Below the pieces are notes generated by a model. It was not told the origin of the DNA. It saw nothing but the letters and a program-made list of their open reading frames with translations, and did not search any database. Below, one piece after another: positions 23,934-32,275 of a stretch of 39,990 nt of DNA. A program made the translations under genes and the position numbers. Position 1 is the stretch's first letter. Each line of letters opens with the position of its first letter. The stretch lies in contig JBDHSU010000019.1 in NCBI GenBank assembly GCA_039808325.1, positions 1-39,990 on the forward strand, read 5' to 3'. This stretch comes from JAFKKS01 sp039808325 (GTDB taxonomy: Bacteria > Pseudomonadota > Alphaproteobacteria > Rhizobiales > Xanthobacteraceae).

Positions 23934-25345
23934 GCGAAGATTGCTCCGCCCTTGATCTCGCGGAGGCCGCCGCGAGGCTTGCCGATGGGCGGCTCACGTC
24001 GGTCGCCTTGACGGAGGCCTGCCTTACGCGCGCGCGAACCTGGCAGGCGAGCCGTAATTGCTTCATCCACATCGACGCGGAGTCGGCGCTCGCAGCGGCG
24101 CGCGCGCGCGACGAGGAGATCAAGCGCGGCCATCGGCGCGGTCCGTTGCATGGCATTCCGCTCGCGCACAAGGACATGTTCTATCGCGAGGGGAGGGTTT
24201 CGACCGGCGGCAGCCGTATCCTGCGCGATGAAATTGCCAAGACCACCGCGACCGTTTTGCGGCGGCTCGATGCGGCCGGCGCGGTCGAAATCGGCACGTT
24301 GAACATGTCGGAGTTCGCGGCCGGGCCCACCGGGCATAACATTCACTACGGTCCCTGCCGCAATGCCTATGACGCGGCGTACGTCTCCGGCGGCTCGTCG
24401 AGCGGCTCGGCCGTCGCCGTAGCGGGGCGCGCGGCATTCGGCGCGCTCGGTTCCGACACCGGCGCATCGATCCGGCTGCCGGCGGCGTACAATGGCGTCG
24501 TCGGCCTCAAGCCCACCTACGGGCGGGTCAGCCGCCACGGTGCTATGCCGCGCTCATGGAGCCTCGATCACGTCGGCCCGTTCGCGCGCACGGCGTGGGA
24601 CTGCGCGCTTTTGCTGCAGGCGATCGCCGGCGCGGATCCTGACGATTCCACCGCCAGCATGCGGCCGGTTCCGGACTACGCGGCGATGCTCGGCGCTGCC
24701 GATCTTTCCGGCCTGACCATCGGCGTCGCCGAGCACGGCGTCACGTTGGACCTGGACATCGCCGCCGCGATGCAGGCGAGCGTGCGGCAGTTGGAAAAGC
24801 TCGGCGCCAAGGTTCGCCGCATCGTGCTGCCGGACCTGTCGGCGGCGTTCCGCGTCGGCGAGACGATCATCAAGGGCGAGGCGGCGGCCATGCATCGGCA
24901 ATGGCTGGAGACTCGGCCGCAGGATTATTCCAACAGCGTGCGTTTCCGCATCGAAGGCGGGCTTTATCTGCCCGCGACGGACTATATCGACGCCTTGCGC
25001 TTGCGTGCCGTCATGACGGCGCAATTCATTGCCGAGACCATGGCGGGCATCGACCTGTTGCATATCCCTGCGACACCGCTCCTCACGCCGACTGTCGCGG
25101 AGAGCGATATGGAGACGAAGGACAGCGAGACCCTGCTGACATTGTTCAGCCGACTGACGCATTTCATGCGTCCGTTCAATTTCTTCGGCCTTCCCGCGGT
25201 CAGCGTGCCGTGCGGGTTCTCATCGGCCGGGCTGCCGCTCGCGTATCAACTGGTCGGGCATCCGTTCAGCGAGGGCGTGATGCTGCGGGCGGTCGATGTC
25301 TATCAACGCGCGACCGACTTTCATCGCGCCGCTCCGCAGCTTTGA
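23930..25345 (+). CDS. Amidase signature family enzyme (GatA/AtzE type)
   Basis: A 471-residue amidase with the complete Ser-cisSer-Lys triad: Lys81 in GIPLAHKDMF, Ser156 in SGGSSSGSA and nucleophile Ser180 in GSDTGASIRLPA. It hydrolyses a carboxamide or ureide amide to acid and ammonia. The small upstream protein is translationally coupled by ATGA, as in the AtzG-AtzE pair. Glutamyl-tRNA amidotransferase is unlikely: gatB is absent and the genes around are catabolic. It ends 11 bases before the convergent deacetylase-fold gene, so no terminator separates them. The substrate is probably an open-chain amide from the pathway of this cluster. Confidence 0.9.
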   Translation: MSEDCSALDLAEAAARLADGRLTSVALTEACLTRARTWQASRNCFIHIDAESALAAARARDEEIKRGHRRGPLHGIPLAHKDMFYREGRVSTGGSRILRDEIAKTTATVLRRLDAAGAVEIGTLNMSEFAAGPTGHNIHYGPCRNAYDAAYVSGGSSSGSAVAVAGRAAFGALGSDTGASIRLPAAYNGVVGLKPTYGRVSRHGAMPRSWSLDHVGPFARTAWDCALLLQAIAGADPDDSTASMRPVPDYAAMLGAADLSGLTIGVAEHGVTLDLDIAAAMQASVRQLEKLGAKVRRIVLPDLSAAFRVGETIIKGEAAAMHRQWLETRPQDYSNSVRFRIEGGLYLPATDYIDALRLRAVMTAQFIAETMAGIDLLHIPATPLLTPTVAESDMETKDSETLLTLFSRLTHFMRPFNFFGLPAVSVPCGFSSAGLPLAYQLVGHPFSEGVMLRAVDVYQRATDFHRAAPQL

Positions 25346-25356
25346 ATGTCAGTGCG

Positions 25357-26271
25357 TCAGGCCTTGGTGCCCGGCATGGTGCCGGCCTTGAGGCTGGCGC
25401 AATGGTCGAAGATCTCGCCAGGCCGCGTAAACCACACTTTGTCGCGCTTCGGGTGCTCGACGATGTGCTTCAGCGCCCGCCGCAATGCGCGCAAGCGGTA
25501 AGGCTGTCCGACGATCATCGTGTGCAGCGCGATGCCGCAGACGAGCGGCTGGCGCTCGGCCTGCTCGATCATCTCGTCGAACTGGTCGACGATCATCTGC
25601 TCGAAGTCCACGGCCGTGTGGTGGCGCACCAGCATCATCGGCGAGTCGTTGATCTCGAGCGGATAGGGGACGGACATCAGCGGGCCTGAGCGCGTGCGCA
25701 TCCAGATCGGCTGATCGTCGCATGGCCAATCCATCAGGAAGTCGAATCCCGCTTCCTTCAACAGGTCCGGCGTGACGCGGCTCTGCGACATCCAAGGACC
25801 CATCCAGCCGCGCGGCGCGTGGCCGCTGTGCTCGGCGATGGCATCGCGCACCTGGGCGATGAGGCGGGCCTCATCCTCCTCCCACATCTGGCCTTGCCGC
25901 TCCGCGTTGGTGCGGCCGTGGCCGATGATCTCGTCCTTGCGGGCCTTGATCGGTTCGAGGATTTCCGGCGCATAGTCGAAGATCGTGGTGTTGACGAGAT
26001 GGCATGCCGGCAACTGCAACTCATCGAGCAGGTCGAAAAGACGCCAGACGCCGACGCGGTTGCCGTAGTCGCGCCAGGAGAACGTGCGCGGATCGGGCTG
26101 CGGCAACTCGGTCGAGACCGCGTGGCCGAGGCCGGTCCCAAAAGCAAAATGCTCGATATTGATGCCGAGATAGACGGCGAGGCGTTTGCCGCCCGGCCAA
26201 TCGTAGTTGGCGCGGCGCGGTAGCGCCGAATAGTCGTATCGATCGTGATGCGGCAATTTCATTTCATTCAT
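25357..26271 (-). CDS. Polysaccharide deacetylase-fold hydrolase, PuuE-like
   Basis: A 304-residue NodB-fold protein of the PuuE-like branch, which includes uric-acid-pathway allantoinase and other cyclic amide hydrolases. The usual catalytic Asp position reads Glu (GINIEHF, residue 40). The metal region reads IIGHGRTN (H118) instead of the polysaccharide deacetylase HxxxH. The late LHTMIVGQPYRL (from 249) matches the family's H-P-x-x-x-G-Q-P-x-R motif in outline. This departs from true chitin or peptidoglycan deacetylases and fits a small cyclic or linear amide. It lies 18 bases after the Liv transporter genes and is probably cotranscribed with them. Confidence 0.83.
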   Translation of the reverse strand: MNEMKLPHHDRYDYSALPRRANYDWPGGKRLAVYLGINIEHFAFGTGLGHAVSTELPQPDPRTFSWRDYGNRVGVWRLFDLLDELQLPACHLVNTTIFDYAPEILEPIKARKDEIIGHGRTNAERQGQMWEEDEARLIAQVRDAIAEHSGHAPRGWMGPWMSQSRVTPDLLKEAGFDFLMDWPCDDQPIWMRTRSGPLMSVPYPLEINDSPMMLVRHHTAVDFEQMIVDQFDEMIEQAERQPLVCGIALHTMIVGQPYRLRALRRALKHIVEHPKRDKVWFTRPGEIFDHCASLKAGTMPGTKA

Positions 26272-26289
26272 CCGACGTTTCTTAATTGG

Positions 26290-27000
26290 TTATATGCCGA
26301 GATAAGCGCTCTGCACTTTGGGGTCGCGTAGCAGCTCGGCGGAAGGACCTTCCGCCGTTTTCTGGCCGAGTTCAAGGATGACGGCGCGATCGGCGAGCGC
26401 CAGCGCCCAGTTGGCGTTTTGCTCGGCGAGAATAACGGCGAGCGCCTCGCGCGTCTGAATTTCCTTCAGGATGTCCCCGATACGTTCGACGACGATCGGA
26501 GCAAGCCCCAGTGACGGCTCGTCGAGGAGAAACAGTTTTGGCCGGCTCATGAGGGCGCGGCCGATCGCCAGCATCTGCTGCTCGCCGCCGGAGAGGCTGC
26601 TCGCGCGTTGCCCCGAGCGTTCGCGCAGGCGCGGAAAATACGTGTAGATCTGTTCGATACGTTCGGCCGCTTCGTTGGCGTTGCGGCTGTAGGCGCCGAT
26701 GTTGAGGTTCTCCAGGACCGTGAGGCTTGCGAAAACACGGCGGCCTTCGGGCGAGAAACCGATCCCCTCGCGCACGATCTCCGACGGTTTGCGGCCTTTC
26801 AGGTCCTTGCCCTGCCAGAGGATTTCGCCGCTGCGATAGGGCGCCATCCCGAGGATCGCCTTCAGCGTGCTGCTCTTGCCGGCGCCGTTCGAGCCGACGA
26901 GCGCAAGAATCTCGCCGGCCTCAAGCGAAAGCGACAGGTCGCTGGTGCCGACGATCTGCCCGTAGCGGACGTTGAGATTATTCAGCGCGAGCAGCGGCAT
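26290..27000 (-). CDS. Branched-chain amino acid-type ABC ATPase (LivF type)
   Basis: A 236-residue ATPase of the HAAT (Liv) importer class. Walker A GSNGAGKSS (36-44), signature LSGGEQQML, Walker B LFLLDEPSLGLAP and the short C-terminus DPKVQSAYLGI are all typical of LivF. It overlaps the LivG-type gene by 23 bases. Liv-type systems also import amides, ureas and aromatic or aliphatic acids. Here the neighbours suggest an amide-like ligand rather than leucine. Confidence 0.93.
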   Translation of the reverse strand: MPLLALNNLNVRYGQIVGTSDLSLSLEAGEILALVGSNGAGKSSTLKAILGMAPYRSGEILWQGKDLKGRKPSEIVREGIGFSPEGRRVFASLTVLENLNIGAYSRNANEAAERIEQIYTYFPRLRERSGQRASSLSGGEQQMLAIGRALMSRPKLFLLDEPSLGLAPIVVERIGDILKEIQTREALAVILAEQNANWALALADRAVILELGQKTAEGPSAELLRDPKVQSAYLGI

Positions 27001-27760
27001 AGCTTTTTCCGAGGTAGGCCTCGATCACTTTGGGGTCGCGCAGCACGTCGCGCGGCGCGCCTTGCGCCAGCTCTTGTCCGTGGGCGATGACGACGACGCG
27101 ATCGCAAAGCCCGGAGATGAAGCGCATATTGTGGTCGATGACGACGACGGTGATGCCGCGCTCGCGCACGCGCTTGATCGTGTCTCGCACCTGGTCGGTT
27201 TCATGCGCGCTCAGGCCGGCGACGGGCTCGTCGAGCAGGATCAATGAAGGCCGCGCGGCGAGCGCGATCACGATGCCGAGGGTCTTCTGGTAGCCGTAAG
27301 GCATGCTACCGGCGATCGTATCGGCGACCGAAGTGAGTTCGAGCCAGTCCAACAACTCGCTTACAAGCGCCTCCGCCGCCTCACGTTTTCGTTTTGCCGC
27401 CGGTGTGTCGAACAGCGTGGCTACGAAGCCGGGATAGAGCGTCAGATAGGCGCCGCGCATCGCGTTTTCGCGAACCGTGCGGTCGCCGTAGACCACGGTC
27501 GCCTGGAAGGTGCGGACGAGGCCGCGCCGCGCCAGCAGATGCGGCGCCATGCCGGTGACGTCTTCGTTCTTGAACGCCACGCGCCCGGCGTTCGGCTTGA
27601 CGACGCCGCTGACGAGGTTGACCACCGTCGTCTTCCCGGCCCCGTTCGGACCGATGAGCCCGAGAATCTCGTTCTGCCCGACGGAGAAGCTGAGGTCGCC
27701 GACGGCGCGCAGGCCGCCATAGACGCGCGTCAGACCTTCGACCTGAAGCAACGTGTTCAT
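26978..27760 (-). CDS. Branched-chain amino acid-type ABC ATPase (LivG type)
   Basis: A 260-residue ATPase with Walker A GPNGAGKTT, Walker B LILLDEPVAGLSAHE and the LivG-type C-terminus DPKVIEAYLG. The expected LSGGQ-type signature is replaced by MPYGYQKTLGIVIAL, a common LivG variant (YGxQ). The ATG overlaps the LivM stop by ATGA at 27757-27760. A longer open frame to 28312 lies inside LivM and is not real. It pairs with LivF to drive import. Confidence 0.92.
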   Translation of the reverse strand: MNTLLQVEGLTRVYGGLRAVGDLSFSVGQNEILGLIGPNGAGKTTVVNLVSGVVKPNAGRVAFKNEDVTGMAPHLLARRGLVRTFQATVVYGDRTVRENAMRGAYLTLYPGFVATLFDTPAAKRKREAAEALVSELLDWLELTSVADTIAGSMPYGYQKTLGIVIALAARPSLILLDEPVAGLSAHETDQVRDTIKRVRERGITVVVIDHNMRFISGLCDRVVVIAHGQELAQGAPRDVLRDPKVIEAYLGKSYAAARAE

Positions 27761-28776
27761 GATCGACGACCCGCCAGCAAGCGCCGTACGCGGGCGGTCA
27801 GTTCGAGAATGCCGCCGGGCAATGCCGCCATGACGACGATCAGAATGATGCCGAAAATGACGCGTTGCAGCTCGACGTAACCGCGCAGGAGTTCCGGCAG
27901 GACGGTGAGGAAGACCGAGCCGATGATCGGGCCGATCAGGTGGTTCATGCCGCCTATGACGTTCATGACGACAAGGTTGAGCGAATCGACCATTCCGAAG
28001 GAACTTGGATCGACGTAGTGCAGGAAGTGCACGAGCAGGGCACCGTGCACGCCCGCCAGCGCGCAGGCGATGACGAAGATCGTTACCTTGAGTCGTAGCG
28101 CCGGAACGCCCGAGCACTGCGCGACCCGCTCCGACTCGCGTACGGAATCCATGGCGCGGCCGACTTCCGAGGTGAGGACGCGGGCGCAAAAGCCGACGCA
28201 AAGCAGCGCCATCACCAGTGCGAAATAGTAAAAGGCATGAGGGTCGGCCAAGGCCGGGTAGGGCGCCGGGATGCCGAAGATGCCGTTCGATCCGCCGGTC
28301 ATCGACGTCCATTCGACGAACACCATGCGGATGATTTCGCCGAGCAGGAAGGTCACGAGAACGAAATATTTTCCGGTCAGCCGCAGCACCACCGGGCCGA
28401 TGAGCAATGCGAGAGCCGCGGCCGCGGCGGCGCCTGCCGCAAGGCTGACCGCGAACGGCAACTGCAACTTCATCACCAGCAGGACGCAGACATAGGCGCC
28501 GACACCCATGAAGCCCGCATGGGCGAAGGAGATATGCCCGGTGCGGATAATGAGGTGCAGGCTGGTGGCGCCGATCACGCTCAAGGCAACGAGCGTCCCC
28601 ATTGTGAGCAGAAACGTGTTCTCGTGAACGAGCGGCCAGATGGCGGCGAACGCTATGAAAGCGAGGATCAGCAGATTGCGGACACGGCGGTTCCCGGCGT
28701 CCTGCGCCTTGCGCTCGAAGGCGCTGGTCGGTCCGAGCTCGCCGACGCGCACGGTTTCAGATGTCGTATCGGTCAT
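27757..28776 (-). CDS. Branched-chain amino acid-type ABC permease (LivM type)
   Basis: A 339-residue inner-membrane permease with about eight to nine hydrophobic segments. The HTGHISFAHAGFMGVGAY-type segment (RTGHISFAHAGFMGVGAY) and GGMNHLIGPIIGSVF near the end are LivM hallmarks. The ATG at 28776 overlaps the LivH stop by ATGA; eight extra upstream codons inside LivH are unlikely. Together with LivH it forms the membrane channel. Confidence 0.92.
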   Translation of the reverse strand: MTDTTSETVRVGELGPTSAFERKAQDAGNRRVRNLLILAFIAFAAIWPLVHENTFLLTMGTLVALSVIGATSLHLIIRTGHISFAHAGFMGVGAYVCVLLVMKLQLPFAVSLAAGAAAAAALALLIGPVVLRLTGKYFVLVTFLLGEIIRMVFVEWTSMTGGSNGIFGIPAPYPALADPHAFYYFALVMALLCVGFCARVLTSEVGRAMDSVRESERVAQCSGVPALRLKVTIFVIACALAGVHGALLVHFLHYVDPSSFGMVDSLNLVVMNVIGGMNHLIGPIIGSVFLTVLPELLRGYVELQRVIFGIILIVVMAALPGGILELTARVRRLLAGRRS

Positions 28777-29639
28777 TCGGGTTTGCCCAAGAGCCCCCAC
28801 GGCCTGAAGATCAGCAGCGCGATGACCACGCCGAACGATACGAACGACGACACGGCGGCCCCGTAGAAGGTGGAGAGGATGCTTTCGGTGAATCCAAGGA
28901 TGACGCCGCCGAGCGCCGCTCCGGGGATGCTGCCCATGCCGCCGAGAATGACGACGACGAACGCGACGATAAGCGGCCGCTCACCCATGAAAGGAGAGAG
29001 CGCGTAGATTTGCGCATAGAGGCCGCCGGCCAGCGCCGTCATGAAGATCGCAACCAGGAAAGCCAGACGATAGATCGTGCGGGTGTCGATGCCTTGGGCT
29101 TCCGCGATCTCGACGTCGTCGGCGGTGGCGCGCATCGCGACACCATAGCGCGTCTTGGTCATGAACAGCCAAAACGCCAGCAGGGCGATGATCGCGATGC
29201 CGATGACCATGAGACGGTCGGCCGCGAGGATCAGTCCGCCGAGGCGGAGAACGCCATTGAAGGCCGGCGGTATCGAGCGCTCATAGACGTCCCAGATGAT
29301 GACGCTCGAAAACATCAGCGCCATGTTCAGGCCGAGCAGGCCGATCATGCTCTGGAACATCTTCTGATAGAACCAGCGGAAGACGAGCGTTTCCAGGACG
29401 AGCGACAGCACCGCGACGATCAAGGCCGCCAAGGGCACCGCGAGCGGATAGGGCAGCGCGTATTTTCCGTAAAGATAATAGAGCGCGTAGCCGCCGAGCA
29501 TGGCGAAGGCGCCGTGCGCGAAGTTGACGACGCGCATGATGCCGAACAGCAGCGTGAAGCCGAGCGCGATCAAAACGTAGATCGCGCTCAGGCTTAAGCC
29601 GTTGACGATCACCTGCCCGATGATGATAGGCGACAGCAT
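28773..29639 (-). CDS. Branched-chain amino acid-type ABC permease (LivH type)
   Basis: A 288-residue inner-membrane permease with about eight hydrophobic segments. GFTLLFGIMRVVNFAHGAF near residue 30 and VVILGGMGSIPGAALGG near residue 230 are standard LivH motifs. It follows the binding-protein gene by 72 bases and overlaps LivM, so the whole transporter is one operon. Confidence 0.93.
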   Translation of the reverse strand: MLSPIIIGQVIVNGLSLSAIYVLIALGFTLLFGIMRVVNFAHGAFAMLGGYALYYLYGKYALPYPLAVPLAALIVAVLSLVLETLVFRWFYQKMFQSMIGLLGLNMALMFSSVIIWDVYERSIPPAFNGVLRLGGLILAADRLMVIGIAIIALLAFWLFMTKTRYGVAMRATADDVEIAEAQGIDTRTIYRLAFLVAIFMTALAGGLYAQIYALSPFMGERPLIVAFVVVILGGMGSIPGAALGGVILGFTESILSTFYGAAVSSFVSFGVVIALLIFRPWGLLGKPE

Positions 29640-29711
29640 TAATCCGCTCGAATTTGCGGTTGCGTTGAAGATGACCGGCGGGCAGAGCCGCCGATCATCG
29701 CGTGCCTGTCG

Positions 29712-30884
29712 TCAGCGCTTTTCCGGCGTCAGCTTATCGCGGATGACCGATTTCCCGTTCTTGACCTCGACGATCCAGAAGGGAAGCAACAGCTGGTGCG
29801 CGACGCCGTAGTCCGCCTGGCCGCCCCAGATCACCGGACCATACATGCCGGAATCGTATCCCTCGACTTTCATGAGCGCGTCGCGCACGGGGGTGACGTC
29901 GGTCGAGCCCGCCGTCTCCAGCGCCTTGAACAGGATTTTCGCGGCGTTGTACCAGCCGGGCGCCTGGGCGTTGATGATGCCGTCCCACTTCGCGTGATAG
30001 GCCTTGTCGAAGGCCTGGGCCTGCGGCGAGCTGAAGTCGAAGGTCTCGTAGGAGAGGAAGCCGTCCGCCAGCGGCCCCGCCACGTTGATGATCTCGTCGA
30101 CGGAAGGACCGCCTACCTGCCAGATCATCTTCTGGTAGCCGGCTTGGCGCGCCTGCTTCAGCAGGAGGCCCGCTTCGCCCGGCGCATTGCTGTTGAGGTC
30201 GAAGAGGTCGACGTTCTGCGCCATCATGCGCGTGAGCAGCGGCGTGAACTCCTTCATGCCGCGGTCGTACATTTCCGTCCAGACCTCGATGCCGTTCGCC
30301 TTGTAGGCTTCGACGAGGGTCGGAATCACCGCCTGTCCCACGGCGTCATTCGGCGCGATAAGCGCCACCTTCTTCACCGCCGGGTAGTTCGTGTGCAGCC
30401 ACTTGATCATGGCCGGACCGAACTCGGTGTTCGAGTTCATGACGCGGAAATTGTAGGGCGACTTGGCGTCGTTCTTGAGGATCGCCGGCGCGAATCCGTT
30501 TGAAAGTTGGATCACCTTCGCGGGCGAACTCACGGCGACGGAAGCCAGCACCGGCGGCGAGCCGATCGGCCCGATGATGTACTTGACCTTGTCGAGATTC
30601 ACGAGACGGTCGGCGGCGGTCTTGCCGCCCGTCGCCGTATACTGGTCGTCGTACATGACGAGCTTCGGCATGTAACTCTTGCCGCCGATCTTGAGGCCGC
30701 CGGCTTTTACGGCTTCATCGATCGCGAGCGTGACGCCGCGCTGCAAGGCAAGCCCCCAAGCCGTTCCGCCGCCCGAAAGGCTGCCGATGGCGCCGATCTT
30801 CAGTTCTTCCTGAGCATATGTCGTTGCTGTTCCAGCAAGAAGCGCTGCGGCGATGGTTGCCGCCTTCAAAGACGTTCTCATCAT
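29712..30884 (-). CDS. Periplasmic binding protein of the Liv-type transporter
   Basis: A 390-residue receptor of the type 1 periplasmic-binding fold used by amide, urea and branched-chain amino acid importers. The N-terminus is a Sec signal peptide, MMRTSLKAATIAAALLAG, cut after AQA-like TYAQ near residue 25. IKIGAIGSLSGGG-like start of the mature part (KIGAIGSLSGGGTAWG) and YIIGPIGSPPVLA are typical. The ATG at 30884 is preceded by GGGGAGAG; a TTG at 30905 is less likely. It is first in its operon and lies 49 bases from the second TATAC-type palindrome. Confidence 0.92.
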   Translation of the reverse strand: MMRTSLKAATIAAALLAGTATTYAQEELKIGAIGSLSGGGTAWGLALQRGVTLAIDEAVKAGGLKIGGKSYMPKLVMYDDQYTATGGKTAADRLVNLDKVKYIIGPIGSPPVLASVAVSSPAKVIQLSNGFAPAILKNDAKSPYNFRVMNSNTEFGPAMIKWLHTNYPAVKKVALIAPNDAVGQAVIPTLVEAYKANGIEVWTEMYDRGMKEFTPLLTRMMAQNVDLFDLNSNAPGEAGLLLKQARQAGYQKMIWQVGGPSVDEIINVAGPLADGFLSYETFDFSSPQAQAFDKAYHAKWDGIINAQAPGWYNAAKILFKALETAGSTDVTPVRDALMKVEGYDSGMYGPVIWGGQADYGVAHQLLLPFWIVEVKNGKSVIRDKLTPEKR

Positions 30885-30931
30885 GATTTGACTCTCCCCG
30901 TGCAAGTTCCGCTGAAGCGGTCGTTTTGAGT

Positions 30932-30943
30932 ATTGTATACCAT
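30932..30943. promoter_or_regulatory. ATTGTATACCAT near-palindrome upstream of the Liv-type operon
   Basis: Matches ATTGTATACAAT with one mismatched pair (C for A at position 10). It lies 49 bases before the binding-protein start, in the 133-base gap after the ene-reductase gene. It belongs to the same motif set as 23646-23655 and 36054-36065. Confidence 0.5.
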
Positions 30944-31017
30944 GCTATGCTTTTGCATTTCGGCCGGTCAACCCGTCACGCGCCGGCCTCGCAGGTGTTT
31001 CGAGTGGCGAGCGCGCG

Positions 31018-32220
31018 TCATGTTGTCTCGATCAATTTGGCCGCGTCGGAAGACAAGGCGTCGCCCGGTTGATTGATGGCGAGCTTGGAGACGTCCTCGC
31101 GCCGGCGAAGGCGAAAGGCATAAGCCGGCGGAAGAAGCTCGAACGGATCCTCCACGCCGAGCGCGTGAGCGGCGTGCGCGGGCCAGTCGGCATGATACAT
31201 CAGCTCGCGCGCCATCGCGATGATGTCGGCGTCTCCGCTGCGCAGGATGTCTTCAGCCTGTCGCGGTTCGGTGATGAGACCGACGGCGATCGTGGCGATG
31301 CCGACTTCCTTTTTCACGCGACGCACGAAGGGCATGTGATACCCCGGCACGCGCGGCACGATCGGCATCGCGGAGTCGCCCGAGATACCACCTGATGAAC
31401 AATCGATCGCGTCGATGTCGCGCGCTTTCAGGGCGGCGGCGAGGGCGGCCGTGTCGTCGACATCCCAGATCCCGCCACGCCCGTCGACGCTCGACACCCG
31501 GAAGAACAACGGTTTATGCGCGGGCCATGCAGCGCGGACCGCCTCCGCGATCTCGAGCGCCAGCCGCATCCGGCCGTTGCGGTCCCCGCCGTAGGCATCG
31601 TCGCGCTTGTTGGTGATGGGCGAGAGGAATTGGTGGATCAGGTAGCCGTGAGCGCCGTGAATCTCCAAGACGTCGAAGCTCGCGCGGTCGCAGCGGCGCG
31701 CGGCGTCCGCCCAATGCGCCACGACGTCCTGAATTTCGCGCGGCGTCAGGGGATGACAGGTCTGGCGGCCAGGTCCGACGGAAATGGCGCTCGCCGAAAC
31801 CGGCTTCCATGGCGGAAGGCCGTGCGCCGTGTCCGCCTCGGTCAGCGGCGTCCAATCGCGCATCGCGCCATGCGACGCGGCGCGTCCGCCGGAATGGCCG
31901 AGTTGGATGGCCGGCGTTGCGCCGACGCTGCGGATAAGATCGGCGATGCGGCGGAAAGCAGAAATCTGATCATCGCGCCACAGGCCGGCGCAGCCATAGG
32001 TTTTCCGGCCCCGTTCTTCGACGGCGGTCTCTTCGTAGAAGACCAGGCCGGTGCCGCCGAAAGCGAGCCGCCCGAGATGGACGAAATGCCAGTCGGTCGG
32101 CATGCCGTCTTCCGACATGTACTGACACATCGGCGACGCCATGATGCGGTTGCGCACCGTCACGCCGCGCCACGACATCGGCCGGAAAAGGAGCGGGAGC
32201 TTCGGATCGCCGGCGCTCAT
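31018..32220 (-). CDS. Old yellow enzyme-family NADH:flavin oxidoreductase (YqjM/XenA class)
   Basis: A 400-residue FMN-dependent ene-reductase of the YqjM/XenA class, which reduces activated C=C bonds next to carbonyl or nitro groups. Cys32 in ASPMCQYMSEDG corresponds to the redox-tuning Cys of that class. Substrate-binding His residues lie in LEIHGAHGYLIHQFLSP, and GDADIIAMARELM is the FMN phosphate region. A textbook AAAGGAGGAG precedes the ATG at 32220; the longer open frame is not needed. It is the third gene after HyuA and HyuB, an unusual neighbour for hydrolases, so it probably reduces an unsaturated ring or side chain in the same pathway. Confidence 0.9.
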   Translation of the reverse strand: MSAGDPKLPLLFRPMSWRGVTVRNRIMASPMCQYMSEDGMPTDWHFVHLGRLAFGGTGLVFYEETAVEERGRKTYGCAGLWRDDQISAFRRIADLIRSVGATPAIQLGHSGGRAASHGAMRDWTPLTEADTAHGLPPWKPVSASAISVGPGRQTCHPLTPREIQDVVAHWADAARRCDRASFDVLEIHGAHGYLIHQFLSPITNKRDDAYGGDRNGRMRLALEIAEAVRAAWPAHKPLFFRVSSVDGRGGIWDVDDTAALAAALKARDIDAIDCSSGGISGDSAMPIVPRVPGYHMPFVRRVKKEVGIATIAVGLITEPRQAEDILRSGDADIIAMARELMYHADWPAHAAHALGVEDPFELLPPAYAFRLRRREDVSKLAINQPGDALSSDAAKLIETT

Positions 32221-32275
32221 CCGCTCCTCCTTTCCCCGCGACGCATTGACCGTGGTGCCCACCTTGCGCCGAGGA

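Noticed and set aside
27761..28312. N-terminal extension of the LivG-type frame
   Set aside because: It lies inside LivM in another frame; the family start MNTLLQVEGLTRVYGG at 27760 is coupled to the LivM stop.
30637..30642. GTATAC inside the binding-protein gene as a fourth regulon site
   Set aside because: It lacks the TTG/CAA arms and lies within coding sequence, so it is probably chance.
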